Shown here: positions 9,326 through 20,079 of the stretch, in pieces
Numbering within the stretch: position 1 is the first letter of the stretch
Layout of the letters: each line of letters starts with the position of its first letter
Assembly: GCF_905220415.1 (NCBI RefSeq)
Contig: NC_059565.1
Coordinates: 1,946,501-2,010,500, forward strand
Length of the DNA stretch: 64,000 bases
DNA from: Colias croceus
Taxonomy: Eukaryota; Arthropoda; Insecta; Lepidoptera; Pieridae
Direction: 5' to 3'
Notes under the pieces: model-generated
Seen by the model: the letters and a program-made list of their open reading frames with translations, nothing else
Told to the model about the DNA's origin: nothing
Databases searched by the model: none
Position numbers and translations under genes: made by a program

Positions 9326-9679
9326 TTACTCGCAGACCTATTGAATAGACCTACTTACACAATTTATTGTAAAAATCGGTCAGGCCGCTCGGGAGGCGTT
9401 TGAATACAAACACTATATGAGATTAAATAGCTTTATAAATGTAGATTTTTTTTAATTTGCAGTTGCCGATTGCTTTTTTATGAAAGTGTCACAAGTGCTC
9501 AATTAAAAAACATAATAAATAAAAAATCGATACTTTACCAATTAAAATTAATTAAACGCTCTCCGATATTACGCTATATTAAATCACAATCAATCTTCTT
9601 TCAACTTACGTAAAATGTATAAAATTACAGTAAAACATGATATTGCATCTTTTGATACAGACTTGATACATTTAATAAA

Positions 9680-9905
9680 CTAGCTTTCCACCCGCGGCTT
9701 CACTCAGTCAAAGAAAAATCCGCATAGTTGCCGTTCCCGTGGGATTTCCGGGATAAAACCGGAACTATGTGCCGGGGTAAAAAGTAGCCTATGTTCTTTC
9801 TCGGGTATCTCTATACCAAATTTCATGCAAATTGGTTCAGTAGTTAAGGCGTGATTGAGTAACCAACAGACAGACAGAGTTACTTTCGCATTTGTAATAT
9901 TTGTA
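9680..9905 (-). mobile_element. HLE-B copy
   Basis: It begins on the plus strand CTAGCTTTCCACCCGCGGCT and ends near GTTACTTTCGCATTTGTAAT. The interior has the B-specific GTTCAGTAGTTAAGGCGTGA. Confidence 0.8.
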
Positions 9906-10047
9906 TAAAAGTATAAATTATTCACGGACAAGGGAAAGTGAATTAAAATATCTGCATTTTACTTTGCATGACGCTTTATTTCCTTAAAAGGATGATTTAT
10001 TCTTAGTATTTTTAACTGCATTGCGTGACATTTCTCTTCTTTTGCAG

Positions 10048-10071
10048 GGATAAACTTTCAAAGGCAAAAAG
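10048..10071 (+). CDS. Candidate 24-nt microexon
   Basis: A very strong acceptor (TTTCTCTTCTTTTGCAG) is followed after 24 nt, GGATAAACTTTCAAAGGCAA plus AAAG, by a GTAATT donor. The length keeps the reading frame. There is nothing else to tie it to a gene, and paired splice-like sites do arise by chance. Confidence 0.2.
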
Positions 10072-10189
10072 GTAATTTAATTAAGTTATAATAAAGTAAT
10101 TATCCTTTATTAAACTACTTTTATAGGGAGGTAAAGTAGGTATAAACTTTGTATGTTTACTGTAGAGTAATCTTTGAAAGTACTGAACG

Positions 10190-10430
10190 CAACTTCGCCC
10201 GCATTTTCAAAGAAAAACCCGCATAGTTCCCATTCCCGTGAGATTTCCGGGATAAAACCTATCCTATATGTTAATCCAAGTTACCCTCTATATTTGTATT
10301 ACATTTCATTGTAATTGGTTCAGTTGTATTTGCGTGAAACGGTAACAAACATACATACCTACACATAAACATACATACACAATACACATACATATTTGGC
10401 ATTTTTAATATTCAGTAGGATAGGGTAGGA
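10190..10430 (-). mobile_element. HLE-A copy, truncated at the 3' end
   Basis: In reverse it contains ACTTCGCCCGCATTTTCAAA, CCTATATGTTAATCCAAG and an ATTTTTAATATTCAGTAGGA start. The CTAG terminus is missing. Confidence 0.7.
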
Positions 10431-10654
10431 TTATAGAGTAAATAAAAAACATTTGAATGATACACTTAAAAAAAACACGATTTATGCCTCGCAATGGCAA
10501 ATGGAATAGTATGTCATAACCATATTTGAAGAGCCAGTGACATAATATTATTAGATAAAGTAAGTAAGTAAAGAAACACAACATGACTCATAGCTGTTAT
10601 AGTTCTGCTTTTATTGTTTTGGATGAATTATTTTGGTAACTAGAATCTATACCT

Positions 10655-10800
10655 ATCTACTAATATTATAATATCAAAATGTTTGTTTGGTAAATCTTTG
10701 GAACCATGGATCCGATTTGAACATTTTCAGTCGATTTTCAGTGTTAGATACCTAGTCCATTTATAGAGGAATAATAGCACGAGGAATGCTATAGGTACCT
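10655..10800 (+). mobile_element. HLE-C relic
   Basis: CTACTAATATTATAATATC is followed by GGATCCGATTTGAA, CAGTGTTAGATACCTAG and GAGGAATGCTATAGG. These align to HLE-C with many changes. Confidence 0.45.
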
Positions 10801-10867
10801 ATAGACTAAGTAGGTATTAGAGTATATTATGTTTCAATTTGTCTATTTACAGTTATTGTAAATAATA

Positions 10868-11335
10868 CAGTAAAAGTTCTTTATTCGCGGGTAATAGGTT
10901 CCGTAAATATGCCGCGAATAGAGAAACCGTGAATAAGGAATGGTAATTTGTAGGGGGTTATAGGGGATACGTTCCTAGGCGACGAAATAAATAAGCAAAT
11001 ACATAAAGAAATCAGTTTAATTGAAGTTTTTTATACATATTTATTAATTAATAATTACCATTTAATTACACAATAGCTTGGCACTTTTTACTTGTTTTTT
11101 TTAGTCGACATTATAAATTCGTAGTTGTAGTTCAGATGTTTACTAAGGATAACGAATGATTTTTATTTAGGTAAATACATTTTATAAGTTATGTACCTAC
11201 CCATGCAGCGATTCGATCCGCGAATAAAGAATTTAATGCCGTGAATATAGGAATTAGGTCGCATTTTTTCCATCCGCGAATAGTGAAACCGCGAATGAAG
11301 GAAGCGCGAATAAGGAGCTTTTCTGTATTGTAATT
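10868..11335. mobile_element. pogo-like MITE
   Basis: The left end CAGTAAAAGTTCTTTATTCG and the right end, read inverted, CAGAAAAGCTCCTTATTCGC form TIRs with a TA duplication at 10866-10867 and 11336-11337. Subterminal CGCGAATA motifs recur many times near both ends, as in a transposase-binding array. pogo-group elements duplicate TA and have CAGT-type ends, which is the basis for the assignment. No transposase is present. Confidence 0.7.
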
Positions 11336-11639
11336 TGTATATCGTTTATTATTGGAGATTCTTTTTTTACATTTTATTATGTAAATCATATTTCACTTCA
11401 ATAATTTAAATTAATAGACCAATCTTGCGAAATACTAGGAAATCAAATTTAAAAATAATTAAAATTTTGTTATGTAATTGCAATGTTGCCATATTACCTA
11501 CCTATGTTGATTTTAATAGAATTCACGCAAGTTGATGTTACAGAGATAGTCATCAATCAAAGTTTGATTTATAGTCTGTTAGGTATTCAATTTAGTTTGA
11601 TTCTATAAGAGCAACTACGATCGGGAGTTGCCATTTGAA

Positions 11640-11935
11640 AAGAAGAAGAAGAAGAAGAGCAACTACGGAGTTTTTTCCGATATTTTTAGAGAGAAGGGCT
11701 TCTCTATAGAGAATTTGCCATTTTTGATTATTTCTAGAGAAAAGGCCTTCTCTCTAGAAACTGCTTTATGAATCGGTGGTAAAAGTGAAAACTAATAGGT
11801 ACAATATTTTACGAAAATTTAAAAGTTAGGTTAGGTTAATAAATTTCTTAAAGAGTTGCCGGTTCTTCTTTGTAGAAACTGCTTTCCGAAACGTTGGTGT
11901 TTAAAATTAAAACCATGTGAAAGCGGAACATTTTG
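11640..11935. repeat. Repeat cluster with palindromic AGAGAGAAGGCCTTCTCT motifs
   Basis: A (GAA)n tract at about 11641-11658 precedes AGAGAGAAGGGCTTCTCTAT and TTCTAGAGAAAAGGCCTTCT, two related palindromes in inverted arrangement. TAGAAACTGCTTTATGAATC and TAGAAACTGCTTTCCGAAAC are two divergent direct copies of one sequence, also seen in reverse near 23290. I believe this belongs to a lepidopteran LINE 3' region but cannot prove it. Confidence 0.4.
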
Positions 11936-12081
11936 TTTGTTTGAACGCGCAAATATCAGGAAGAGATTTCAAAACCAACATATTAATAAAATTCTCTAAT
12001 ATTATCGTTATCAAAATTCATTGCAAAATAACTTAACAAATGGATTGGTAATCTTTGCCATTTTAGAATGTTAGTTAGATT

Positions 12082-12237
12082 ATTGTAATTAAGAAGAGAG
12101 CGTACTCCTCCCTCAAAGGCCGGCAACGCAACCACAATACTCCAGAGTCTGTGGTTGTTCATGTGCGGCGCCAATCATCGCTTTCTGTACGGTGACGCGC
12201 AAGCTTGTTTGCCGACTTATACATAAAAAAAAAAATT
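12082..12237 (-). repeat. Interspersed repeat H, reverse copy
   Basis: AAAGGCCGGCAACGCAACC, TTCATGTGCGGCGCC and GCAAGCTTGTTTGCCGACTT before a poly(A) run are the reverse of the repeat at 29088-29222. Confidence 0.6.
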
Positions 12238-12460
12238 ATTGTAATACTCCTCTTTTTTCCGTCGGTTAAATTTACCATATTTATAATATCTGACGCAATA
12301 TTATATCCGAAACTCGACGTTATCTAAGATATAAATCAAGAACTGAACCGACTACCGTTTTATTTGATTTCATGCATAATATTTTTACTGTCAAAAGTTT
12401 TATAAAAAATTCGAGGCTGTTTTAGCAGGGCTATCAAAACAACTAATAATCCTATCATAA

Positions 12461-12683
12461 CCTACTAATATTATAAATGCGAAAGTTTGTGAGGATGGAT
12501 GTATGTGTATGTATGTTTGTTACTCTTTCACAATACTACTGAACCGATTACAATGAAATTTAGCACACATATAGAGGGTAACTTGGATTAACACATAGGA
12601 TAGGTTTTATCCCTGCAATCCCACAGGAACGGGAACTATGCGGGTTTTTTTAAAGGCGGGCGAAGCCGCGTGCGAAAAACTAG
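12461..12683 (+). mobile_element. HLE-A, full length
   Basis: It begins CCTACTAATATTATAAATGC and ends AAGCCGCGTGCGAAAAACTAG followed by T, with the complete HLE-A body. Confidence 0.85.
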
Positions 12684-12844
12684 TCTAGCGTAAGAAGGAA
12701 GTATATTAAGTAAGTATAATGTGGGTATTATAATTGAAAAAAAAAATGATTTGATCGCTTTTATTGATAGGGTGAAAAGTAAATGAAACGCACATTATGT
12801 TATTAAATCACTTTATTATTCTGGCAATATTACAGAAATTCCAA

Positions 12845-12922
12845 TCAATCATAACTTCTTTTAAAAAAACGTGCTGATGGACCTTGACTTATCTCTTCCA
12901 GCCAACGCTTCCAGGCAAGCAA
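12845..12922 (-). CDS. Candidate terminal coding exon with poly(A) signal
   Basis: On the minus strand a TTTTTTTCAG acceptor ends at 12923. The following sequence reads LLAWKRWLEEISQGPSARFF then KRSYD and TGA (12845-12847) when read from its first base. An AATAAA on this strand lies at 12812-12817, 28-33 nt after the stop. The peptide is rich in charged and aromatic residues and unlike the surrounding AT-rich repeats. The phase is uncertain because another frame also stays open for 19 codons. Upstream exons would lie to the right; none is firmly visible. I do not recognise the protein. Confidence 0.4.
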   Translation of the reverse strand: MLAWKRWLEEISQGPSARFFKRSYD

Positions 12923-12950
12923 CTGAAAAAAAACTTTTTTTAAACATAAA

Positions 12951-12995
12951 TAAATAAATAAATATTTCAGGACATTTTTCACACACGGCACCATA
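12951..12995 (-). repeat. SINE 3' end fragment
   Basis: AATAAATAAATATTTCAGGA then CATTTTTCACACACGGCAC is the reverse of the 3' end of the SINE copies at 45191 and 59785 (CGTGCCGTGTGTGAAAATTG). Confidence 0.6.
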
Positions 12996-13360
12996 ATGAT
13001 AATGTTGCAAATATGTATTATTTATCGTATGTATTTTTAATGTAAGTAATAAGAGTATAGTTTTATCCGATTAAAAATGTCAATAGTTGACAACCCTATA
13101 TCAGAGATTTGTAATAATTTAAGCGACATAGGTACATAAAGGTTCAATGAAATTAAACGAACAGATTATTTTAAATTATCTAGAGATATTTTTAACCCAA
13201 TCGGTTACTAAAGTATTACATATTTAGTAATTTATAAAGTAAGTAGATAAAAATATAATGTGAAAAAAACGATAAATTACAATTTGAAAGAGCACATTAA
13301 ATATTATTTTTGTCCAAACACTACTTATGCGAAAGTTATATCAAAAGCTAGTATTACACA

Positions 13361-13558
13361 TCTATACTAATATTATAAAGCTGAAGAGTTTGTTTGTTTG
13401 AACGCGCCAATCTCAGGAACGACTGGTCTGATTTGAAATTCATTCGGTGTTAGATAGCCCGTTTATCGAGGAATGCTATAGAGTTATAGAATATATTATT
13501 ATCACGCTAAGACCAACAGGAGCGGAGTACTGCGGGTAAAACCGTGATGCACATCTAG
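13361..13558 (+). mobile_element. HLE-C, full length
   Basis: It starts TCTATACTAATATTATAAAG, contains GAACGCGCCAATCTCAGG and ACCAACAGGAGCGG, and ends ACATCTAG followed by T. Confidence 0.82.
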
Positions 13559-14197
13559 TTTTTAATAATTCATTCATTTCTTCATTCATTCAACTAATAT
13601 AAATTAAAATAGACAATGCAATATAAAGAAACTAATTCGTCGAAATTGTTACAAAATGAGTTGATAACTACCTCAGAATGATTTATGTGGTGTAGAATTT
13701 CAAAATATATATAAAATCCGATAAAATGGCATCCGTCGATCAAAAATATATCTGTTACATATTTAATTATTGTAAACTAGCCATTTGAATATATAATTAA
13801 TTGGACATTAGCATGTATTAGCAGAAGATTCATTGTTAAAATATATATTTTGCAATTCATAATTTGTGAGATTGATTTATTTATAACTAGATAGAGCCCT
13901 GGCGTTGCTCGGGAAAAAAATAAAGTTAATATTTTACATAGGTACATATCGATGTAATAAACGACTCAAAAATAAATCTAAATCTTGGATAAAAAAATAA
14001 TATTAGATGAAATCGATTAATTTTTTTTAACTAATATAATAAAAAGTAAAAACACTAAAACCCAACTACGACAAAAAACGGCGCTGAAAAAGTATAAAAC
14101 AAGATTTTCAGAATACTGAACTGAACAAAGTTGCTAATGTACCTAGTTGCAAATAAATGGACACAGTAGACTCTACCAAGATGCCTTCGTTGTAAAT
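13559..14197. other. AT-rich stretch, no gene recognised
   Basis: No exon or RNA gene is apparent. CCTGGCGTTGCTCGGG near 13900 resembles a decayed Helitron-like 3' end. Confidence 0.35.
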
Positions 14198-14407
14198 CTA
14201 ATATCTAATATATATTATTATAAAGGCGAAAGTTTGTAAGTATGGATGTATGGATGTTTGTTACTCTTTCACGTAAAAACTACTGAACCGATTGCAATGA
14301 ACTTGGATTAACACATAGGATAGTTTTTATCCCGGAAATTCCACGGGAACGGGAACTATGCGGGTTTTCCTTTGCAAACGCGGGCAAAGCCGCGGGCGGA
14401 AATCTAG
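14198..14407 (+). mobile_element. HLE-A with internal deletion
   Basis: AAAGGCGAAAGTTTGTAAGT starts the body. Between GCAATGA and ACTTGGATTAACACATAG the block with the CACATATAGAGGG motif is missing. It ends GGCGGAAATCTAG followed by T. Confidence 0.8.
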
Positions 14408-15099
14408 TTGACAATAATGTCATACAATACTATTCAAGTATGCAATATTCCTCTATGTAGAGATAAATTTTCACGTTTGGAAAACCGCTGTCACACGTTA
14501 TCAAAGTGCTGCGGTAGATAGGTATATGTACTCCTTTTGCTTTGCCGTAGTCGGGTAAAAAATTACATAGGAAGTACAAATGATAAGTGAAAAAGTAGGT
14601 AGCTCTTATTTCAAGCTTCTATAGGTTTTTCTCTGCAAGGATTAACCGACCTGGGTCAAGATAATATGAACTGAAATAATCATTGGAATGTTAGAAATTG
14701 CGCAAAGGCTTGACATTGACTCCATTTTCTAGATTATTATGTTAAATAGTTTATTTACGAAATATTTATAAAGAGCATATGTCGCGTAAAGGTGATATGT
14801 CAATAGGTTTTCGATAGAAATTAATAATTTCCTTTATTATGATGTTTTATAGTGACAGTTACGTTTAACAGAATAACCTTAATTATAATATATGTATATA
14901 GAATAAAGGATTTTAATTCAGAATTGATAAAACTCTACTGTTATGTATCTATTATATAAATATTAAGATTATTAGAGCAATTTTGAATTCTCATAGTACC
15001 TACATAGATAAATTTCTACTATAGGTGATTTTTTATAGAAGAGCCGGAAATAGTCTGTAGTTCTTATAGAAAATTACAAAATACAAATATCAAACACTA
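14408..15099. other. AT-rich stretch, no gene recognised
   Basis: I find no coding exon, tRNA or recognised repeat. Confidence 0.35.
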
Positions 15100-15292
15100 G
15101 GCTGCGCTTCGCGGTTTCACCCGCCTGGCTCCTATCCTGTTGGTCTTAGCGTAATGATATGATAGCCTTACTCGATAAATGAACTACCTATCTAACAGTG
15201 AAGTAATTTTCTAATCGTACACATGGTTCCTGAGATTAGCGCGTTCAAGCAAACAAACTCTTCAGCTTTGTAATATTTGTATAGACTTGACA
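15100..15292 (-). mobile_element. HLE-C copy, decayed 3' end
   Basis: On the plus strand it reads CTGTTGGTCTTAGCGTAATG, TTCCTGAGATTAGCGCG and CTTTGTAATATTTGTATAG. The CTAG end has become CTAGGCTGCG. Confidence 0.72.
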
Positions 15293-15540
15293 CTTTTTTC
15301 ATAGATATAAATAGCAAATAAGGTTACCTATACACATATACAAAGTAGGTATATATCTGTAATATTATTTTAACTAAGTTTATATAATAATAAGTGTAAA
15401 CTGATTCAGTAAATATTTTAACACTATATTTGTAACATTGTTTGTTAATCTTCCAAAATTAGATTTTATATAATCTATTTTGAATATTCAGTAGGCAGTA
15501 AAGTAAATACACCATTACATGTACCTATATGTAAATAAAA

Positions 15541-15912
15541 TTCGGCCAAGTGCGAGTCGGACTCGCGGACTGTATCGTTCCGTATAAATTGTATATTTGT
15601 ACAAATTATGGTATTTTTCATTGAAAAATATTGTCACTAGAATTGTGCTTATATTTAAGTAGATACATTTTTTGGTGATTTATCTAATGTGGTGGTAAAA
15701 ATTTAATGTAATACTGTAAGGTTTTAATAACCTAGCGAGTATCGAAAATTTGCAATAAAAACGGCTTTGATTGCCTTGGCAGCAGGCAATAGTTTTTTCA
15801 CAGAATTGATGTGAATTTCAGCTCGATACCTACACTTGTTCTTAAGAAAAAAGGGTCATAACAGAGAGACAAGCCGTTCAATTTTTAGCTTCTGAAGTAC
15901 GGAACCCCAAAA
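15541..15912. repeat. Interspersed repeat F (GTGCGAGTCGGACTCG), copy 1
   Basis: It begins GGCCAAGTGCGAGTCGGACT and ends CTGAAGTACGGAACCCC. The same terminal blocks occur in inverse order at 34842-35420. This is a widespread lepidopteran repeat type as far as I recall; its class is unknown to me. Confidence 0.65.
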
Positions 15913-16586
15913 ACCGATCATTTATGTATCTGGATACAATAAGATATGGATACATAAAAGGCAAACTATATTGACTGTGATTATTCGCATACGAAACAAT
16001 ATAATATAAATAGAACTAAGGAAGTTTTATAAGTTACTTTAATATTATTATTACCTATATATAATTAACTTCTAAACCCGTTTTAAGAAGATATACCTAA
16101 CAACAAATCTACGATCAAAGAGGTTTATCAAGAGAAATTTATAGCCGCTTTATAATCTTTGACAGAAAAAAAGGCGCCAAACTCATCATTAAATGTCAAC
16201 TTTTTTCTTAAAATGCCAGTTCTGCTCCCACGTAAATTTTTTCGCACATATACAAAAACATGTGACCATAGATTTAAAATTGGAAATCCCATGTATTAAT
16301 ATAGTAATTTATGGGACAACATTACTGATCGCATTTTCAAGGCTATTGTTTGTCCAAATTGATTTAGAAGAATTGATTGGAAGTGTTCGATATTTTGAAA
16401 CGTTTTTGCCAGATTTTAATAATACATGCTGTTAATTTGGTTTATGATTGTTTGCATATGCATTAATCATTAATGTCAAGACTCAAATAGAATAAAATCT
16501 ACTACGACTAAAATTGACTAAAAACGGTTCAAAAGCTTAAAAGAGAGGACAATGCGTCGATTTTTTTCATGTATTTACCAACATAA
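15913..16586. other. AT-rich stretch, no gene recognised
   Basis: The 80-codon open frame at 16193-16435 has no recognisable motif and biased AT-rich codons. I do not call it a gene. Confidence 0.35.
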
Positions 16587-16819
16587 TCCTACTAATATTA
16601 TATAAGCGAAAGTTTGTGAGGATGTGTGTGTGTGTGTGTTTGTTACTCTTTGACGCAAATACTACTGAACTGCATTGTAATCAGTTAAAATTAAGCACAC
16701 ATATAGAGGGTAACTTGGATTAACACATAGGATAGGTTTTATCCTGGAAATCCCACGGGAACGGGAACTATGCGGGTTTTTTTTTGTAAACGCGGGCGAA
16801 GCCGCAGGCGGAGAGCTAG
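16587..16819 (+). mobile_element. HLE-A, full length
   Basis: It starts TCCTACTAATATTATATAAG, includes a (TG)n tract at about 16623-16639 and ends CAGGCGGAGAGCTAG followed by T. Confidence 0.83.
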
Positions 16820-17059
16820 TATGACATAATACTGTTTATAAGGCAAATTATTTTTTAATGTTACTGTTTTAATATACATAATATAATATGTTTTTTTAAT
16901 TAAATTACTATAAATGTGTACAGTTATATTATGAAGAAGTTATCTACCTTTCTGAACGATTAATAAAATCTACTACGACTCTACAGTTTTTTGACAACTT
17001 TTATAGACCCAGATAGATTATAACCGATCTTATCCACAACATATTTAAATTATAGGAAA

Positions 17060-17260
17060 CTAGCATACCGCCCGCGGCTTCGCCCGCCTTGTCTAAAACC
17101 TAATAAATTATATACTAAAACCTTCCTTTTGAATCACTCTATCTATTAAAAAAACAACCGCATCAAAATCCGTTGCGTAGTTTTAAAGATTTAAGCATAC
17201 AAAGGGTCATGGGGACATAGGGACGGAGAAAGCGACTTTGTTTTATACTATGTAGTGATT
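17060..17260 (-). mobile_element. HLE-D, full length
   Basis: It opens on the plus strand CTAGCATACCGCCCGCGGCT, contains AATCCGTTGCGTAGTTTTAA and closes ACTTTGTTTTATACTATGTA then GTGATT. Confidence 0.83.
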
Positions 17261-17450
17261 AAAGACAGTCTTCGAAGAAGATTTATTCAAACGGTACTGT
17301 GAGCGTGGTCACGTTTTGAACATATGTATTATATTTACTATCTATAGATTGGCCATTGGGTTATACAAATTTCTAAATCTATATTTATCTACGATAAAAA
17401 ATAAATATAATACTTGCTTAATTACTTTGATTGGACATTCTGTCTGTATC

Positions 17451-17638
17451 CTTCATATTATAAAGCTGAATAGTTTGTTTGTTTGAACGCGCTAATCTCG
17501 GGAACTACTGGTCCGATTTGAAAAATTGTTTCGGTGTTAGATAGCCCATTTATCGAGGAAGGCTAAAGGCTATAAATATCAACTCGCTAAGACTAACAGG
17601 AGCGTAGGACTGCGGGTAAAACCGCGGAGCACAGCTAG
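17451..17638 (+). mobile_element. HLE-C, full length
   Basis: TCCTTCATATTATAAAGCTG starts it, GAACGCGCTAATCTCGGGAA lies inside, and GAGCACAGCTAG ends it. Confidence 0.82.
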
Positions 17639-17729
17639 TTACTAATATTATAGTGAACTGTGAAGTGTGAAGTCCCGTGTCCCCTACAGGGACAGATGTA
17701 TGCATAAATATTTAAGCATTTGTTTCAGG

Positions 17730-17880
17730 GATCGATTTAATTTAGGGACAAGTAGGTGATCAGCCTTCTGTGTCCTGCCAGACCGAGACGTTTTTCTTAG
17801 TCTCCACCGGGAATCGAAACCAAGACCTCTCCTCTCTCCTCGACCTCTCGGTTGTACGGAAGACGGTTAATCTGTTTGCA
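17730..17880. repeat. Degenerate interspersed repeat
   Basis: GGGACAAGTAGGTGATCAGC followed by TCTGTGTCCTGCCAGACCGA and CCACCGGGAATCGAAACCAA resembles a lepidopteran repeat I have seen elsewhere. The GGGAATCGAAACC part recalls a reversed B box. Class unassigned. Confidence 0.35.
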
Positions 17881-18071
17881 TGTGTGTAAATACAAAACGA
17901 AGTTATTTATTATCACACGAAAAATTAGGGCATTAATGAAAAATGTTGCAACAACGGGGTAAAAATCAGAATACAAAAATCCTTATCAAAGCCGTTCCGT
18001 GAGTCATGTCTCAAGTCTCATGCAGAAATTCTATTTTGCAATAAGATTGTAATAAATATGTTTATTATTTA

Positions 18072-18300
18072 CTAGCGGTCCGCCCCGGCTTCGCCCGTGG
18101 TACGTATTTACGTTTTATCTACAAAAGAACCATCCTCGTGTTTCAAGGAACATAATAAAAAAAGAATTATCGAAATCGGCCCACCCGTTCACACGTGATG
18201 CCGTGACAACGCGAAACGGTTTTCAACGAAGTGAAACATCTTCATCGGGGTTGGAAAAAAATTTAGTGTAACATTTTTCAAGTTTTATATATATATAGAT
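18072..18300 (-). mobile_element. HLE-G copy carrying a MITE fragment
   Basis: It begins on the plus strand CTAGCGGTCCGCCCCGGCTT then CGCCCGTGGTACGTA and ends TATATATATAGATTT. Inside, ACGAAGTGAAACATCTTCAT and GGGGTTGGAAAAAAATTTAG (18220-18285) match the GAAGTGAAAC MITE family. Confidence 0.65.
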
Positions 18301-18628
18301 TTGTTAATAGAAGAACATTAAATGTTGTTGGATATATTTTACGCCCATCACGTAAAAGCTACGGAATTGAATTCAGTTTTGTTAAATGGATAAAGCTAGA
18401 GAAAGAAGAGATAGCATAAACTCATGAAACTATTTTAATATTGTCACCGATCCTTGATAAGTGTACAAAGTTTGAATTAAATCTGTCCGTTTAAAGTGGG
18501 TTAAAATCGAGTCTAAATGAGTCGGTTACATGCAGGTGAAACTAATAAGAGCGTATTACAAAATCTTCGTTTAGAACCTACAATAGGAGCTATTTACTTT
18601 GCGAACCAAGTCGCAGGCAGAAACTAGT

Positions 18629-18842
18629 CCATACTAATATTATAACTGCGAAAGTAACTCTGTCTGTTACTCAATCACGCCTGAACTACTGAACCTGAAA
18701 TTTGGTATAGAGATATTTTGATACCCGAGAAAGGACATAGGCTACTTTTTACCCCGGGACATAGGATAGGTTTTATCACGGGAACGGGAACTATGCGGGT
18801 TTTTCTTTGACTGCGCGGGCGAAGCTGCGGGTGGAAAGCTAG
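18629..18842 (+). mobile_element. HLE-B, full length
   Basis: It starts CATACTAATATTATAACTGC, contains CTGTCTGTTACTCAATCACG and ends GCTGCGGGTGGAAAGCTAG. Immediately before it, GGCAGAAACTAG at 18617-18628 is the 3' end of another Helitron-like element. Confidence 0.83.
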
Positions 18843-19140
18843 TGTTATATAAAATAGATGACATCTTAATCTGTTTGGCCTATGACTAATAATCTACAAT
18901 AACTTATTCAAAACTATAGCCTTCGTGAATCGTGGATGACTTTTAGAAAATTGCAAAAAATATATAAATTAAATATTTCATAACACAATTATTGAATTAT
19001 TATTTATAAGTTAATATATTTGTATTTTAAATAGTTAACATTGATTTCTGTTTCTACATTTGTTTGTCAATCCCTATTTTAATATATGCGAAGATATGTA
19101 AAGAAGTATAGTGTGAAATGGTCTATGAAAAAGTTTTTTA

Positions 19141-19197
19141 CTCTATGTAAGATTGACTCTATGTAAGATTGACTCTATGTAAGATTGACTCTATGTA
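19141..19197. repeat. 16-bp tandem repeat, 3.6 copies
   Basis: The unit CTCTATGTAAGATTGA repeats without mismatch and runs directly into the HLE-D end at 19197. Confidence 0.9.
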
Positions 19198-19578
19198 ATA
19201 CTTTCCGCCCGTAGCTTCGCTCGCGTCGAAAACTTAACAAATGTTATATTAGTAGCTTCCTCTTTAACTACTCTACCTATAAAAAAACTGCCTCAAAATC
19301 CGTTGTGTAGTTTCAAAGATATAAGTATACATAGAGACACACAGCGGGAAGCGACTTTGTTATTGAAGTGAAACTTCTTTATCGGGGTTGGAAAAAAATT
19401 TTGTGTAACATTTCTTCGTTACGCGCCATCTTTTTCTCATCCCTACCACGCGTGATTCGACGAATTTCTATAAAGTAACATATAGTAAATTATTTTTTGA
19501 AAAATAAGGTCATAAAGAAGTTTCACTTCTTACGTGACGTACACTAGTATACGCACACATTTTTTTTACTATGTAGCG
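19197..19578 (-). mobile_element. HLE-D interrupted by a MITE
   Basis: ACTTTCCGCCCGTAGCTTCG to GGAAGCGACTTTGTTA is HLE-D in reverse. The expected start ACTATGTAGCGATT resumes at about 19567 after the inserted MITE at 19365-19529. Confidence 0.7.
19365..19529. mobile_element. GAAGTGAAACTTCTTT MITE nested in HLE-D
   Basis: The ends GAAGTGAAACTTCTTTATCG and AAAGAAGTTTCACTTC are inverted copies. The interior is the inverse of 6437-6621 (TTGGAAAAAAATTTTGTGTA, TCATCCCTACCACGCGTG). The following TTACGTGACGT is also shared, so the mobile unit may extend slightly past 19529. Confidence 0.78.
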
Positions 19579-19882
19579 ATTTTCGTCCCGTATCCCCTTG
19601 TAGGGCATGTAATTATTTCATATCAGTTTCTTGATCGATTTTAATAGCATTAATAGCTCTGCTAATCGTTATCGAATCGTTATCACGCTATAAGCTATTA
19701 TTAGCTTTACCTGTAGGTTTGTAACCGACTCCGTTAGACTCAATTTTAACCCACTTCTAACAGACAGATTTAATTCAAACTTTGTACACTTATTGATAAA
19801 GGACACTTATACAATACAATAATTTTAGGAGTTTATATTAGTAAAGTGTGTTTTTTAGTTTATTTAACATCCTTTATTTATT

Positions 19883-20079
19883 ACTAGCCGCGCCCCGCGG
19901 TTTCACCCGCGTGGCTCCGTTCCTGTTGGTGTTAGCGTGATGATATATAGCCTATTCCTCGGTAAATGGGCTATCTAAGACCGAAATAATTTTTCAAATC
20001 GGACCAGTAGTTCCTGAGATTAGCGCGTTCAAACAAACAAACAAACAAACTTTTCAGCTTTATAATATTAGTATAGATT
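19883..20079 (-). mobile_element. HLE-C, full length
   Basis: It opens CTAGCCGCGCCCCGCGGTTT and closes TTATAATATTAGTATAGATT on the plus strand, with (CAAA)n expansion near 20032-20050. Confidence 0.85.
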
